Origin: CAIRDP01 sp037138335
GTDB lineage: Bacteria > Bacteroidota > Bacteroidia > Bacteroidales > FEN-979
NCBI GenBank assembly: GCA_037138335.1
Contig: JBAXIO010000010.1
Span: 84,709-148,708, forward strand
Reading direction: 5' to 3'
Length of the DNA: 64,000 nucleotides
The notes under the pieces are model-generated. The model had not been told where the DNA came from and made no database searches. It saw nothing but the letters and a program-made list of their open reading frames with translations. Shown in pieces: positions 1 to 9,600 of the stretch (positions are counted from its first letter, which is position 1; each line of letters starts with the position of its first letter). The translations under genes were made by a program, and so were the position numbers.

Positions 1-1
1 C

Positions 2-1813
2 TTTGCTCTTCAGAGAACGATAGCCCTGATCAGCCGTAAAGAATTGAATTCATTTAAAGTCGACCATCCTCCCCTCTTCAGCCTTGATTTCAGGAGGAAT
101 TACATTTCGGCTGTTGCCGATGCATTTCAAAACTTTAAAAATCTGCGGATAAAGGAACTGCTCTCTTACCTGGGAACCCAAAAGGGATCAGTCATTATTC
201 TTTTAATGCTCTTTTCAGTCCTGTTATGGTTTTTTTACCTTCTTAAAAAAAGGACCAGCATAAACCTCGAAGGCTATGGTAGGTTTTACAAAGAGAAGTT
301 GATGGTCCTTCTTTCGCAACCCCTGATGGCTGCTACGATATTGAGCCTTATTTCAGTCGAATTCATTTTTTCGGCCCGTCCTATGGTTTTCCGTGAGCTT
401 GTAGCCTACCTGTATGCTTATCCTATAATCAGCCTGCTTAAAAAGATCCTCGATAGGAAATACCATGTTTACCTGTATTCTTTCGTCGTCGTCCTTGTTC
501 TTTTCATTTTTCTTATCCTGTCCTCTTCCGATGCACTGCTCTCCCGCATGATGTATTTCCTGATAGCAGTTGCCGAGTTCATACTGCTGTTGATGCTGTT
601 TATAAATTTCAGGAAGATCAAAATCAAAACTTACCAGAAATACCTTGTCAATATATTCCTTGTTCTTCATATTGCGCTGGCATTAACCGGCCTGATCGCC
701 AACCTGACCGGCAGGATGATCCTGACTTCGATAACCATCAATGCCGTGTTTGTCAATATCCTTAGCATCGTGCTCCTTATAGTTGCGGCCATCATGGTAA
801 ATGGCGTTGTTGCCTCAGTAGTTGATTCACGCCGGGGCCGCAAAGTTAATTCCATCAGGCTTTACGGTGAGATGTTGAAGCACAGATCATTCCTGATCCT
901 GAACACTCTGACGATTTTATACTGGTTTGCAATTTTCCTGAATGGTTTTCATATACGGAGTATTGCTTATAACCTGATACTTTCGATATTCACCTACAAA
1001 TTTACCATCGGGGATGCCAGTTTTTCTCTTGATGGCGTTTTGCTCTTTTTTGCAGTCATTTTTGTTTCGTTTTTTTTGGCCAGGTTCCTCCAGGTGCTTC
1101 TGGAAAAGGATGTACTCAACCGCTTATCCTTATCAAAAGGATTGCCCCACACCATTTCCATGGGCTTGAAATATGTGATGATTGTTTCCGGTTTTTTCCT
1201 GGCATTCTATGCAACAGGCATCCCGATGGATAAAGCGACTATCATCCTTGGGGCATTCAGCGTGGGAATCGGGTTCGGGCTGCAATCCATTTTCAGCAAT
1301 GTAGTCTCGGGGCTGATCCTGCTTTTTGAGAGGCCGATACAGATTGGGGATACGGTACAGGTTGGCCCGCTTATAGGCAATGTAAAATCCATTGATCTTC
1401 GTGCAAGCAACATTCACACATTCGACGGGGCCGAGGTGATTGTTCCCAACGGGCAGCTGATCTCAAAAGAGGTAATAAACTGGACCCTGTCGGATAAGAA
1501 ACGCAGGATGGAAGTACCCCTGGGCGTAGCATATGATTCGGATCCCCAATTCGTCCAGGGTCTTGTAATGGAAATCCTGCGAAAACACCCAATGATATTG
1601 CAGCAACCCGAACCGTTAGTCTATTTTCTGGGTGTGGGGCAATTTGCAATGGATTTTGAAATGCTTTTCTGGGTTTCCGACTACAGCCAGGGTCGCAGCA
1701 TCAGGAGCGAAGTTCAGTTCGCAGTCTTTAAAATAATGAAAGAAAATAATATTAAAATTCCTGTTCCAAGGCGGGACATTATAATTAACCCATCTCAAAA
1801 TATCGGTATATGA
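2..1813 (+). CDS. MscS-family mechanosensitive ion channel (5' partial)
   Basis: The reading frame is open from base 2 with no start codon that fits, so the gene begins outside the window. Several hydrophobic segments fill the N-terminal two thirds, followed by the conserved MscS pore helix and beta domain, seen in stretches such as GIGFGLQSIFSNVVSG, ILLFERPIQIGDTV and EVIVPNGQLISKEV. MscS-family channels in the inner membrane release small solutes on hypo-osmotic shock. The many membrane segments before the MscS core suggest the larger MscK/YbdG-like type rather than the small MscS. The stop codon overlaps the next gene's start (ATGA), so the two are probably co-translated. Confidence 0.9.
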   Translation, partial: FALQRTIALISRKELNSFKVDHPPLFSLDFRRNYISAVADAFQNFKNLRIKELLSYLGTQKGSVIILLMLFSVLLWFFYLLKKRTSINLEGYGRFYKEKLMVLLSQPLMAATILSLISVEFIFSARPMVFRELVAYLYAYPIISLLKKILDRKYHVYLYSFVVVLVLFIFLILSSSDALLSRMMYFLIAVAEFILLLMLFINFRKIKIKTYQKYLVNIFLVLHIALALTGLIANLTGRMILTSITINAVFVNILSIVLLIVAAIMVNGVVASVVDSRRGRKVNSIRLYGEMLKHRSFLILNTLTILYWFAIFLNGFHIRSIAYNLILSIFTYKFTIGDASFSLDGVLLFFAVIFVSFFLARFLQVLLEKDVLNRLSLSKGLPHTISMGLKYVMIVSGFFLAFYATGIPMDKATIILGAFSVGIGFGLQSIFSNVVSGLILLFERPIQIGDTVQVGPLIGNVKSIDLRASNIHTFDGAEVIVPNGQLISKEVINWTLSDKKRRMEVPLGVAYDSDPQFVQGLVMEILRKHPMILQQPEPLVYFLGVGQFAMDFEMLFWVSDYSQGRSIRSEVQFAVFKIMKENNIKIPVPRRDIIINPSQNIGI

Positions 1814-3093
1814 TCACAGAAATTATCATCCTGTTTGCCCTGTTCCTTGTCAACGGACTTTTTGTAATGACAGAGATTGCGCTGGTCTCCTCAAGGAGGA
1901 GCAAGCTCGAGATAGATGCCAGGTCGGGAAATAAGGGCGCAAAAGCTGCGCTTGACCAGTTAAGCAAGCCGGCAGGTGTGCTATCCACAGTCCAGATCGC
2001 AGTAACCCTCATCGGTATCCTCACCGGGGTTTTCAGCGGGGCAAAGATTTCGGAAGGAATGGCTTCGCTCCTTATCTCCGCAGGGATGTCAGGGCCAACT
2101 GCAAGTACCCTGGCGCTGGCCATTGTTGTGATCATAGTTACACTGGTCGCAATGCTTATCGGTGAGCTTGTCCCCAAACGCATCGGCCTGATGAATCCTG
2201 AGAGCGTTTCCAAAGTGATGGTCCCTCCGGCCGTGATCCTTTCAAAGATCCTCATCCCGGTCACCTGGCTGCTGACCAGGCTCAGCGACATCATCCTCAG
2301 ACTTCTCAGGGTAAAGCCATCCGCCGACAATAAAGTAACTGAAGAAGAGATCCGTGCCCTGGTGCTGGAAGGAGCAATGGGAGGAGATGTTCAGAAGATG
2401 GAGCAGCATATCGTCGACAGGGTTTTCCATCTTGGGGACCAGAAGATCGCTTCACTGATGACCCATTATTCGGAAGTGACATGGCTTGATATCAATGAAA
2501 GCAGCGCCGACCTGTGGAAAAAGATCCAGCCGGGGCTCCATTCGGTATACCCCGTTTGCCGCAATAACCTGAATAACCTGGTCGGGGTGGTCTCTCTTAA
2601 AAAACTATTACTGGGGTTTAATCTCAATGACGAACTGGCCCTTGAGAATTACATTAAGCCTGCCCAGCTGATCCTGGAGTCGCTTACAACCTATGAAACT
2701 CTTGAATTGTTCAGGGAAAAAAATGTTCATTACGGATTGGTGGTCGATGAATACGGATCCATTGTCGGAATGGTCGTACTTAACGACATCCTCGAAGCCA
2801 TTGTAGGGGATATCAACAGGGGTGGTTCAGATAAACCCCAGATCCACCGGAGGGAAGACGGGAGCTGGCTGGTCGACGGACAGATGCCGTACACCGAGTT
2901 TGCCTATAAATTCGGGCTTGAAGGCCTGGACAAAAAGGTGAAATTCAACACCGTGGCCGGCCTTGTCACAAACGCGATGAAACATATCCCTGCACCCGGG
3001 GAGAAGCTTGTTTATATGGGGTATGAGCTCGAAGTGGTTGATCTTGACGGGAACCGCATCGACAAGTTGATAATAAAAAAATTGCCGGGTTGA
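1810..3093 (+). CDS. CNNM/CBS-domain membrane protein (CorC/HlyC/TlyC family)
   Basis: The protein has an N-terminal CNNM (DUF21) membrane domain of about 200 residues, with the signature GELVPKRIGL, then a CBS pair (about 215-335, including YGLVVDEYGSIVGMVVLND) and a C-terminal CorC_HlyC small domain (GSWLVDGQMPYTEF onward). Its 427 residues are normal for the family. Members are implicated in Mg2+/Co2+ efflux or membrane-associated ion homeostasis; the older 'hemolysin' label is not well supported. The start overlaps the upstream MscS-type gene by 4 bases, which suggests a two-gene osmotic/ion homeostasis operon. Confidence 0.9.
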   Translation: MITEIIILFALFLVNGLFVMTEIALVSSRRSKLEIDARSGNKGAKAALDQLSKPAGVLSTVQIAVTLIGILTGVFSGAKISEGMASLLISAGMSGPTASTLALAIVVIIVTLVAMLIGELVPKRIGLMNPESVSKVMVPPAVILSKILIPVTWLLTRLSDIILRLLRVKPSADNKVTEEEIRALVLEGAMGGDVQKMEQHIVDRVFHLGDQKIASLMTHYSEVTWLDINESSADLWKKIQPGLHSVYPVCRNNLNNLVGVVSLKKLLLGFNLNDELALENYIKPAQLILESLTTYETLELFREKNVHYGLVVDEYGSIVGMVVLNDILEAIVGDINRGGSDKPQIHRREDGSWLVDGQMPYTEFAYKFGLEGLDKKVKFNTVAGLVTNAMKHIPAPGEKLVYMGYELEVVDLDGNRIDKLIIKKLPG

Positions 3094-3103
3094 AAAATAT
3101 GAG

Positions 3104-3117
3104 ACTGTTATAACAGT
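3104..3117. repeat. 14-bp perfect palindrome at the convergent gene ends
   Basis: ACTGTTATAACAGT spans the 3' end of the minus-strand gene, and its stop codon lies inside the palindrome, 11 bp past the stop of the plus-strand gene. With no loop and no T tract it is a weak terminator at best. It may simply be fortuitous. Confidence 0.3.
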
Positions 3118-4559
3118 TTGAACCTCGCCAGCTTCCAGTTTTCATTTTGCCCGACACCAAGCAGGAGAAAATAAGCTACCCCCTTGTAGATCCTGATCTT
3201 TTCGGGAAAGGCAAAAGGGAGTTCATACGAAGTGGTCAGATTTCCTGTTTCAACATCAATTTTCTTTAACCGGGTTATCCAGTTTTTTTGAAAGATAGTA
3301 TATGCACATCTGAAATATTCATCTACTATGATGTTGCCCCTCCATTTCCAGTCCACCGGGATGAAGGCAGAAAACAGCGAAGAAAGCGGGTTATCGTCAA
3401 TGTCTTTATGAAAACTGATCGGCACTGTTTTATATACTTTGCCGTTCTGGTCCATCATCTCGATTTTATCCTCCGAAAAATTAAAGATTGCCATATTGTT
3501 CTCACCGAGTTTCACAATAGGTGCATTTATCTTTCCGCCATAAAATTTTTTCGAGGCATGAAAATCATCTTCGCTGTAACGGGCAGGGTTCTCCATTTGG
3601 GGATCAGATGTTACCGCTTGATTTTTTCTTTCTGCACTCCCTTTGTCTGAAAGTTGTGCTGCTGAATTCTGAAGCTGATCATTCCACAGGTTGTAAAACT
3701 TTACATCATCAAAATATTTTCTTCGTGAAGTTTCTCCTGAAATATACCTGACATAATTTTTTTTGTGCTCCTTATCATAAAATCCAATATTTGTGCCAAA
3801 TCCGTCAGGGGTGAATTCCTGAAAATAAAAGCGGTCGGTCGCCATAAATACAAATGGCTTGACAGCCCTGAGCAAGGAATCATACGTTGTTTTGCAAACG
3901 AACCCGAATTGTTTCAGGGTATCGTTATAGTAGCATTGATAGGCATTCCCCCTGGTCGATATATAGTGAATATTGCCGAGGAAATCCTTATACAGTTTAC
4001 TGGGTTTTTGTTCGGGAACGGGAATTATTGAGATTGTGTCACCTGTCAGGGTAAGAAGAATGAGCTCCGTTTTTTTCAGGTTACCCCTGAAAACCAGCAG
4101 CAGTAGGTTGTCATCCATAATTTCATAGTCAAGAACAGAATAACTCATGTCCCTGAATACATATCGGAATCTTTCGGCCGAAATCTCAACTTCTTTGAGG
4201 CTATATACCCTCGGTCTCATGATCAGTTCAAGGGATTTGGAAGAGGTTTTGATTATATCATAATAAACCATCTCATAGCCGATACAGGAAAGAGTGACCG
4301 ATGAGGGAACCTTGTCAAGGATCAATGTGAACCTGCCGTCTTTATCTGTCACGGCTCCCCTGTTTGTACCGTTGATCTTTATATCCACATCAGCGACAGG
4401 AGATTGGGTTACCTCATCTTTTACAATTCCATGGATTGTATGCTTTTGTGAGAAGACAGGAGTTGCTGATAAAAAGCACACAAGGAGTGGAATCACTAAT
4501 TTCAGTGAAGAAGCTATTCTATGAAGATTATCCCGATCACAATTTTGGAAAGAAACCAT
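3108..4559 (-). CDS. Secreted protein with carboxypeptidase-like regulatory N-domain
   Basis: A signal peptide ends near VFSQ (about residue 38), after a somewhat long n-region; no internal Met offers a shorter start. Residues about 40-120 form a CarboxypepD_reg-like beta sandwich (HGIVKDEVTQSPVADVDI, then GAVTDKDGRFTL), the module that precedes TonB receptors and many Bacteroidota envelope proteins. The remaining 360 residues are beta-rich, with propeller-like phrases (DNLLLLVFRGN, NNMAIFNFSEDKIEMMDQNG), but there is no barrel or T9SS tail. The function is unknown; a periplasmic or outer-membrane-associated role is inferred. The next gene upstream, also on the minus strand, is a small lipoprotein. 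Confidence 0.7.
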   Translation of the reverse strand: MVSFQNCDRDNLHRIASSLKLVIPLLVCFLSATPVFSQKHTIHGIVKDEVTQSPVADVDIKINGTNRGAVTDKDGRFTLILDKVPSSVTLSCIGYEMVYYDIIKTSSKSLELIMRPRVYSLKEVEISAERFRYVFRDMSYSVLDYEIMDDNLLLLVFRGNLKKTELILLTLTGDTISIIPVPEQKPSKLYKDFLGNIHYISTRGNAYQCYYNDTLKQFGFVCKTTYDSLLRAVKPFVFMATDRFYFQEFTPDGFGTNIGFYDKEHKKNYVRYISGETSRRKYFDDVKFYNLWNDQLQNSAAQLSDKGSAERKNQAVTSDPQMENPARYSEDDFHASKKFYGGKINAPIVKLGENNMAIFNFSEDKIEMMDQNGKVYKTVPISFHKDIDDNPLSSLFSAFIPVDWKWRGNIIVDEYFRCAYTIFQKNWITRLKKIDVETGNLTTSYELPFAFPEKIRIYKGVAYFLLLGVGQNENWKLARFKLL

Positions 4560-4625
4560 CTTTATACCGGATCAGTTACACCATTAATTCATGTGAACCA
4601 TCTTCTAATTCCAGTAAAAATATGA

Positions 4626-4656
4626 AAAAAACCGGCTCCTCCGTTGCAGGTTTTTT
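4626..4656. terminator. Possible weak hairpin (A-rich/T-rich arms)
   Basis: AAAAAACC (4626-4633) and GGTTTTTT (4649-4656) form an 8-bp stem around a 15-nt loop, between two minus-strand genes. Most of the stem is A:T, so it would be a weak bidirectional terminator or attenuator. Confidence 0.3.
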
Positions 4657-4726
4657 CCCGTATAGGAAAAGCAGGCCGGGGGAATTAATAACACACAGGG
4701 ATCAGATCATTTCCTGATTCCCGCAA

Positions 4727-5329
4727 TTAACATCCTGAAAGGTTTCTGGCCACCATGATCCCGGTCATATCATACTTTTGAAAGTTCATATTCTGAATGG
4801 TCTCCTGTGCCGAGTTTACATCCACGATTTTATAACCGATATTGCCTTTTGATTCGGCGATGTTATCACTTTTTACACTTCCTGAAATAACCAGCAGGTA
4901 GTATTTGCCGGGCCTTAAACTTAAGGTATAATTTCCTGTACCGTCTGTTACCGCCTTTACGATACCGGTTAATTTTTTGAATCCGCTGATGAATTTGAAG
5001 GTAAAATCCGACAATGTATCAAAATTGTCACGCATTTTGCTATTTCTGAAGGGATCTATTGAATTATAAATTGAAAGCAAATAATCGTATTTGTATCCCT
5101 GGAACCTTTCAATCACATTTTTGAGGTCGCCATATCCCGATGATCTGAAATCGGCTTCACTGATTGCATAAATTAAACATCCCGCATCTGCATAATTGGC
5201 CGAGGTGTATGCGTCCCTGTATAATGCAAGGCCGGAAAGCTTTCCGTTTCCGGCAGGCTGCCCTCCATTGTCAACGATACAGGATAAGGTAAGACCAAGC
5301 ACGAACATAGCGATAAGTATATTTTTCAT
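4727..5329 (-). CDS. Lipoprotein with carboxypeptidase-like domain, function unknown
   Basis: The N-terminus MKNILIAMFVLGLTLSC is a type II signal peptide with lipobox LTLSC, so the mature protein starts at Cys17. Around residues 115-160 the segment TGIVKAVTDGTGNYTLSLRPGKYYLLV resembles a small CarboxypepD_reg/CNA-B-like beta fold. The 200-residue protein is probably anchored at the outer membrane. I do not recognise the family beyond that. The neighbouring minus-strand gene downstream shares the same kind of regulatory fold, which suggests a two-gene envelope unit. Confidence 0.65.
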   Translation of the reverse strand: MKNILIAMFVLGLTLSCIVDNGGQPAGNGKLSGLALYRDAYTSANYADAGCLIYAISEADFRSSGYGDLKNVIERFQGYKYDYLLSIYNSIDPFRNSKMRDNFDTLSDFTFKFISGFKKLTGIVKAVTDGTGNYTLSLRPGKYYLLVISGSVKSDNIAESKGNIGYKIVDVNSAQETIQNMNFQKYDMTGIMVARNLSGC

Positions 5330-5483
5330 GGTTTTGATTTTAAGTTTACAAGGTAAAAGTAGTTTAAATCAACAGTAGTCCTGTTTCCGGGTTGTTCATT
5401 TCATGTGCATTTCTTTTTTCACACCATCAGGATATTTCATTTCCAGTCAAAAAAATCAATGCTGATTTTCATATCTTTGAATG

Positions 5484-5516
5484 TTGCACAACGATGTTAA
5501 ATTTCTATCGTGCAAA
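5484..5516. promoter_or_regulatory. Imperfect inverted repeat upstream of the efflux operon
   Basis: TTGCAC-AA-CGAT (5484-5495) is mirrored by ATCGTGCAAA (5507-5516) about 80 bp before the membrane fusion protein start. TATCTTTG just upstream (5472-5479) fits the Bacteroidota -7 box, but no clear -33 element is visible. An operator for a local repressor of the RND operon is plausible; no regulator gene lies beside it. Confidence 0.35.
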
Positions 5517-5594
5517 TCATTCATCAAACTCAAAAAGCAACTCCCGGAATGGAGATTTGAGGGTATTTAACCGGATGCGAAAAATATCAGAACC

Positions 5595-6644
5595 ATGAAA
5601 AAACTCTATTTTACCATTATCGCTTCGGTGGTCGTGATCCTGATCATCGCAGGGCTTTTTTTTCTGGGTCATAAAAAAGAAAATTCCGGCAGGCAGGAGG
5701 TGCTCAGCAATGTTCCTGTCACTATCGACACGGTAATAAAAAAGTCGCTGACCAATCTGGTAAGCATGGTCGGGCTGATCGATCCCGAAAATGACGTGGA
5801 AATCATATCCGAAGCTAAAGGGATGATAACGCGGTTGAATTTCAAGATAGGCGACCAGGTCAAAAAAGGGACAGTACTTGTTGAGATTGATGATGCCATT
5901 ATTAAATCGGATCTGGCCAGGCAGGAGATCAATTATTTCAAAGCAAAACGCGATTTCGACCGCAACAAGACCCTGTACGAGCAAAACTCCATCTCGGCAT
6001 CCCAGCTCGACATTTCCAGGCTCGATATGCAGGCGGCCGAGAATGACCTGACCAGGGCAAAAAGAGCCCTTGACGATACCAAGGTTAAAGCCCCTATCAA
6101 CGGCACCATCAACACTAAAAAAGTCAACGAGGGTTCCTATATCCAGCAGAATTCATCCATCGGCAACATCGTTGATATTTCCACCATGAAGGTGAAGGTG
6201 AGTATCTCTGAAAAAGACGCGTTTGTGCTTCATCCAGGCGACAGCGTGGAGATCACAACCGATGTATACCCCGGTCACCGGTTTTTGGGTCATGTCGACA
6301 ATATCGCTTCCAAAGCCGACGAAGCCCATACGTATCCTGTTGAGATCCATCTCCCGAACAGCGCCGCTTTCCCACTTAAAGGCGGGATGTTCGGGCGGAT
6401 CAATTTCACCTCCATCACTTCCCGCGACGCTATCGCAATTTCCCGCGACGCCCTGATCGGGAGTGTTAAGAATGCCCAGGTTTTCGTAATCAAAGGAAAT
6501 ATAGCTTCCCTGAGGAATATAACCATCGGGCGTGAATCGGGACAGTTGCTTGAAGTGCTGAACGGGCTTGAAGAAGGGGAGATGGTAGTGACCAGCGGCC
6601 AGAACAATCTTTCCGACAATCTGAAGGTTATCATTGTCAAATAA
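5595..6644 (+). CDS. RND efflux membrane fusion protein (HlyD/AcrA family)
   Basis: One N-terminal membrane anchor (residues about 5-25) is followed by a barrel-sandwich/lipoyl half (DVEIISEAKGMITRLNFKIG), an alpha-helical hairpin (NRNKTLYEQNSISASQLDIS-like region at about 115-165), the second lipoyl half (VKAPINGTINTKKVNEG) and a beta-barrel with a membrane-proximal domain. The 349 residues are normal for a periplasmic adaptor. It should bridge the RND pump encoded 15 bp downstream and the outer-membrane channel, which here is fused to the pump itself. No lipobox is present, so anchoring is by the transmembrane helix. Confidence 0.93.
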   Translation: MKKLYFTIIASVVVILIIAGLFFLGHKKENSGRQEVLSNVPVTIDTVIKKSLTNLVSMVGLIDPENDVEIISEAKGMITRLNFKIGDQVKKGTVLVEIDDAIIKSDLARQEINYFKAKRDFDRNKTLYEQNSISASQLDISRLDMQAAENDLTRAKRALDDTKVKAPINGTINTKKVNEGSYIQQNSSIGNIVDISTMKVKVSISEKDAFVLHPGDSVEITTDVYPGHRFLGHVDNIASKADEAHTYPVEIHLPNSAAFPLKGGMFGRINFTSITSRDAIAISRDALIGSVKNAQVFVIKGNIASLRNITIGRESGQLLEVLNGLEEGEMVVTSGQNNLSDNLKVIIVK

Positions 6645-6659
6645 TACAAAACAGCTGCC

Positions 6660-9600
6660 ATGTCGATAACCGAATTAGCGATAAAACGCCCGTCATTTAT
6701 CATTGTGATCTTTCTGGCCCTGGGAATGCTGGCGGTTTTCGGGTATTACCAGCTTGGTTACGAGCTGCTGCCCAAGATAGATCAGCCTTACGTCACCGTC
6801 AAAACCCAATACCCCGGAGCTTCACCCGGCGAAGTGGAAAACAATGTCACCCGTCCTATCGAAGATGCCCTTTCGGGAATCGAGAAAGTGAAGAATATCA
6901 GCTCTACTTCATACGAAGGGCTTTCACTCATCGCCATTGAATTTTACAGGAATGCAACCATTAATGTTGCTGTTCAGGATGTACAAAGGAAGGTGAATGA
7001 AATTCTCTCAACCCTGCCTAAAGAGATTAAAACCCCTTCTTTGCTGACGTATTCGGTGAGCCAGATCCCGGTGTTGCGGCTTTCGCTTACTTCCAGCCTG
7101 TCCCCTGCCCGATTTTATACCCTGGTCGACGACCAGATCAAACCCCGACTTTCGAGGGTGCAGGGTGTTGGGAATATCAGTATTAACGGCGGGCTGAAAA
7201 GGGAGATCAAGGTTAACATCGATGCCCAGAAGGTCAGGTCCTACTCCCTGTCGATAAGCCAGGTAGCCAACTTCATCAATGCAGCCAACCTGGATTTCCC
7301 GACAGGAAAATTAAAAGATCCTCTTCACCAGTTCGTCGTACGTGTTGCAGGCAAGTTCACTTCCCTTGAGGAAATGAAGAACCTGGTCGTAGGCTACTCC
7401 AAAGAGGGTGGAGAGATCCGTCTTCGTGATATTGCCGAGATCCATGATGCAACCGTTGACCCCACCCTCATCAGCAGGTTCAACGGCATCAATTCACTGG
7501 GACTTGAGATCCAGAAGCAAAACGATGCCAATATGGTCAGGGTGTGTGAGCTGCTGCGAAAGGAATTAAAAGTGCTTGAAGCCGATTATATGGGAGTGGG
7601 CCTTCATTTTGACATAGCCGACGACCAGAGCATATTCACCATGGCGGCTGCCCGTGCGGTGATGGAAGACCTTATGCTTGCTATTTTGCTCGTGGCTGCC
7701 GTGATGTTCCTTTTTCTTCATTCGGTGCGCACCTCACTCATCGTCATGGTTTCTATTCCCTGCTCTCTCACCACAGCCTTCGTAGTGATGTGGATCTTCG
7801 GGATGTCGCTTAACCTGTTCACCCTGCTGGCCCTGTCACTGGTAATTGGTATCCTGGTCGACGACAGTATCGTGGTTCTTGAGAACATCTACCATCACCT
7901 CGAAAAGGGTGAAGACAAACTCACGGCTTCCATCAGGGGCCGCAACGAGATCGGTTTTGCAGCCATCTCCATCACCTTTGTCGACATCGTGGTATTCGTC
8001 CCCCTGGCCCTGACCACGGGGCTCATAGGCGATATCATCCGCGGGTTCTCCGTCATCATACTCGTTTCGACCATCACCAGCCTGCTGGTCTCATTTACCG
8101 TCACCCCCATCCTCGCATCACGCTTTGCCAAACTGGAATCAATAGACTCCCAGAGCCTTCTGAACCGTTTCGGGAAGGTCTTTGAAGGGGCTTTCAAATG
8201 GCTCACAAACAAGTACGCCATGATCCTCGGCTGGAGCCTGGGAAATCCTTATAAGGTGCTGTTCGTCGTTGCCTCGGGCCTCATCATAAGCCTGATCATC
8301 CCCGCAGCCGGGCTTACCGGGTTTGAATTCATGAAACAGACCGACCGAAGCCAGTTCTCGGTGGCCCTTGAATACGCCCCGGGAACAACGCTTGAAAGCA
8401 ACAACCGCCAGAGCCGGAAAATTGAAGAGATCATCTCGACCCTGCCCGAAGTAACAAACATCCTCACCAATGTGGGTAAAGGCAGCGACGGGGTAAGTGC
8501 CGATAACGAGACCGAGATCGTGGTTTCAATCTGTGCGAAAAACAAGCGTTCTTTATCCACAGCCGAACTGGGTTCAAAGGTCAAAATACTTACCGACAAG
8601 ATCCCCGGTGTGAAAGTGTTTGTGAACCAGATCGGTTTTACCGGGGGGGCCAGCTCGGCCCCGGTCCAGGTAGAGATAACCGGCATAAGTTATGACTCTA
8701 TCATGAAGTCGGCCGACATGGTCGCAAAAGCGCTTATTCTGACCCCGGGCGTTACCTACCTTCGGTTCTCGGCTACCCGGGGTAATCCCGAAACCCGGGT
8801 GGAGATTGACCGTCAGAAGATGGCGGCCCTCGGGCTGAGTGTAAGCGATGTGGGTTCGGCCCTGCAAGTAGCGCTCACGGGAAATAATGACTCGAAATAC
8901 CGGGATGGGTCAAACCAGTTTGATATCCGTGTGGCGCTTGATAAATTTGACAGGACCAATCCCGATGATATCGCCCATCTTTCGTTTATCAACAGCAAGA
9001 ACAAGATCATTGAACTGCAGCAGTTCGCCAACATTTACCAGGCCTCGGGGCCCACGAAGCTGGAACGCAAGAACCGCAACGCACTCACTACCGTGAGCGC
9101 ATATACCGACGGCTCCCCCGCGGGTTCGGTGGTCCAGGCGTTTTCTGCAAGGTTGGGAACCTCCAAAGCCGGGGGCACAGTTATCGGCTTCGGCGGGGAC
9201 CAGGAAGAGATGATGACTTCCTTCCTGAGTCTTTTCGTAGCCCTCGTCGCTGCCGTGATCTTCGTATATTTCATCATGGTGATCCTTTACGACTCTTTTG
9301 TTTATCCCTTTGTCGTGCTTTTCTCCATCCCCGTAGCACTCATAGGGGCTATCCTTGCGCTTGCATTCACCCATAATACCATCAACGTATTCTCCATCCT
9401 GGGCATCATCATGATGGTAGGGCTGGTTGCCAAGAATGCCATCCTCATCGTGGACCGTACCAATGAAAGAAGGTCGGAAGGCGAATCCATTTACGATGCC
9501 CTGATCGATGCAGGCAAGATGCGTATCCGCCCGATTTTCATGACTACCTTCGCAATGGTCTTCGGGATGCTGCCTATCGCCACCGCTGCAGGTGCAGGTG

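Noticed and set aside
5484..5516. A TetR-family repressor beside the efflux operon as partner of the inverted repeat.
   Set aside because: No TetR- or MarR-type gene is present within the neighbouring genes, so the operator has no local regulator to match.
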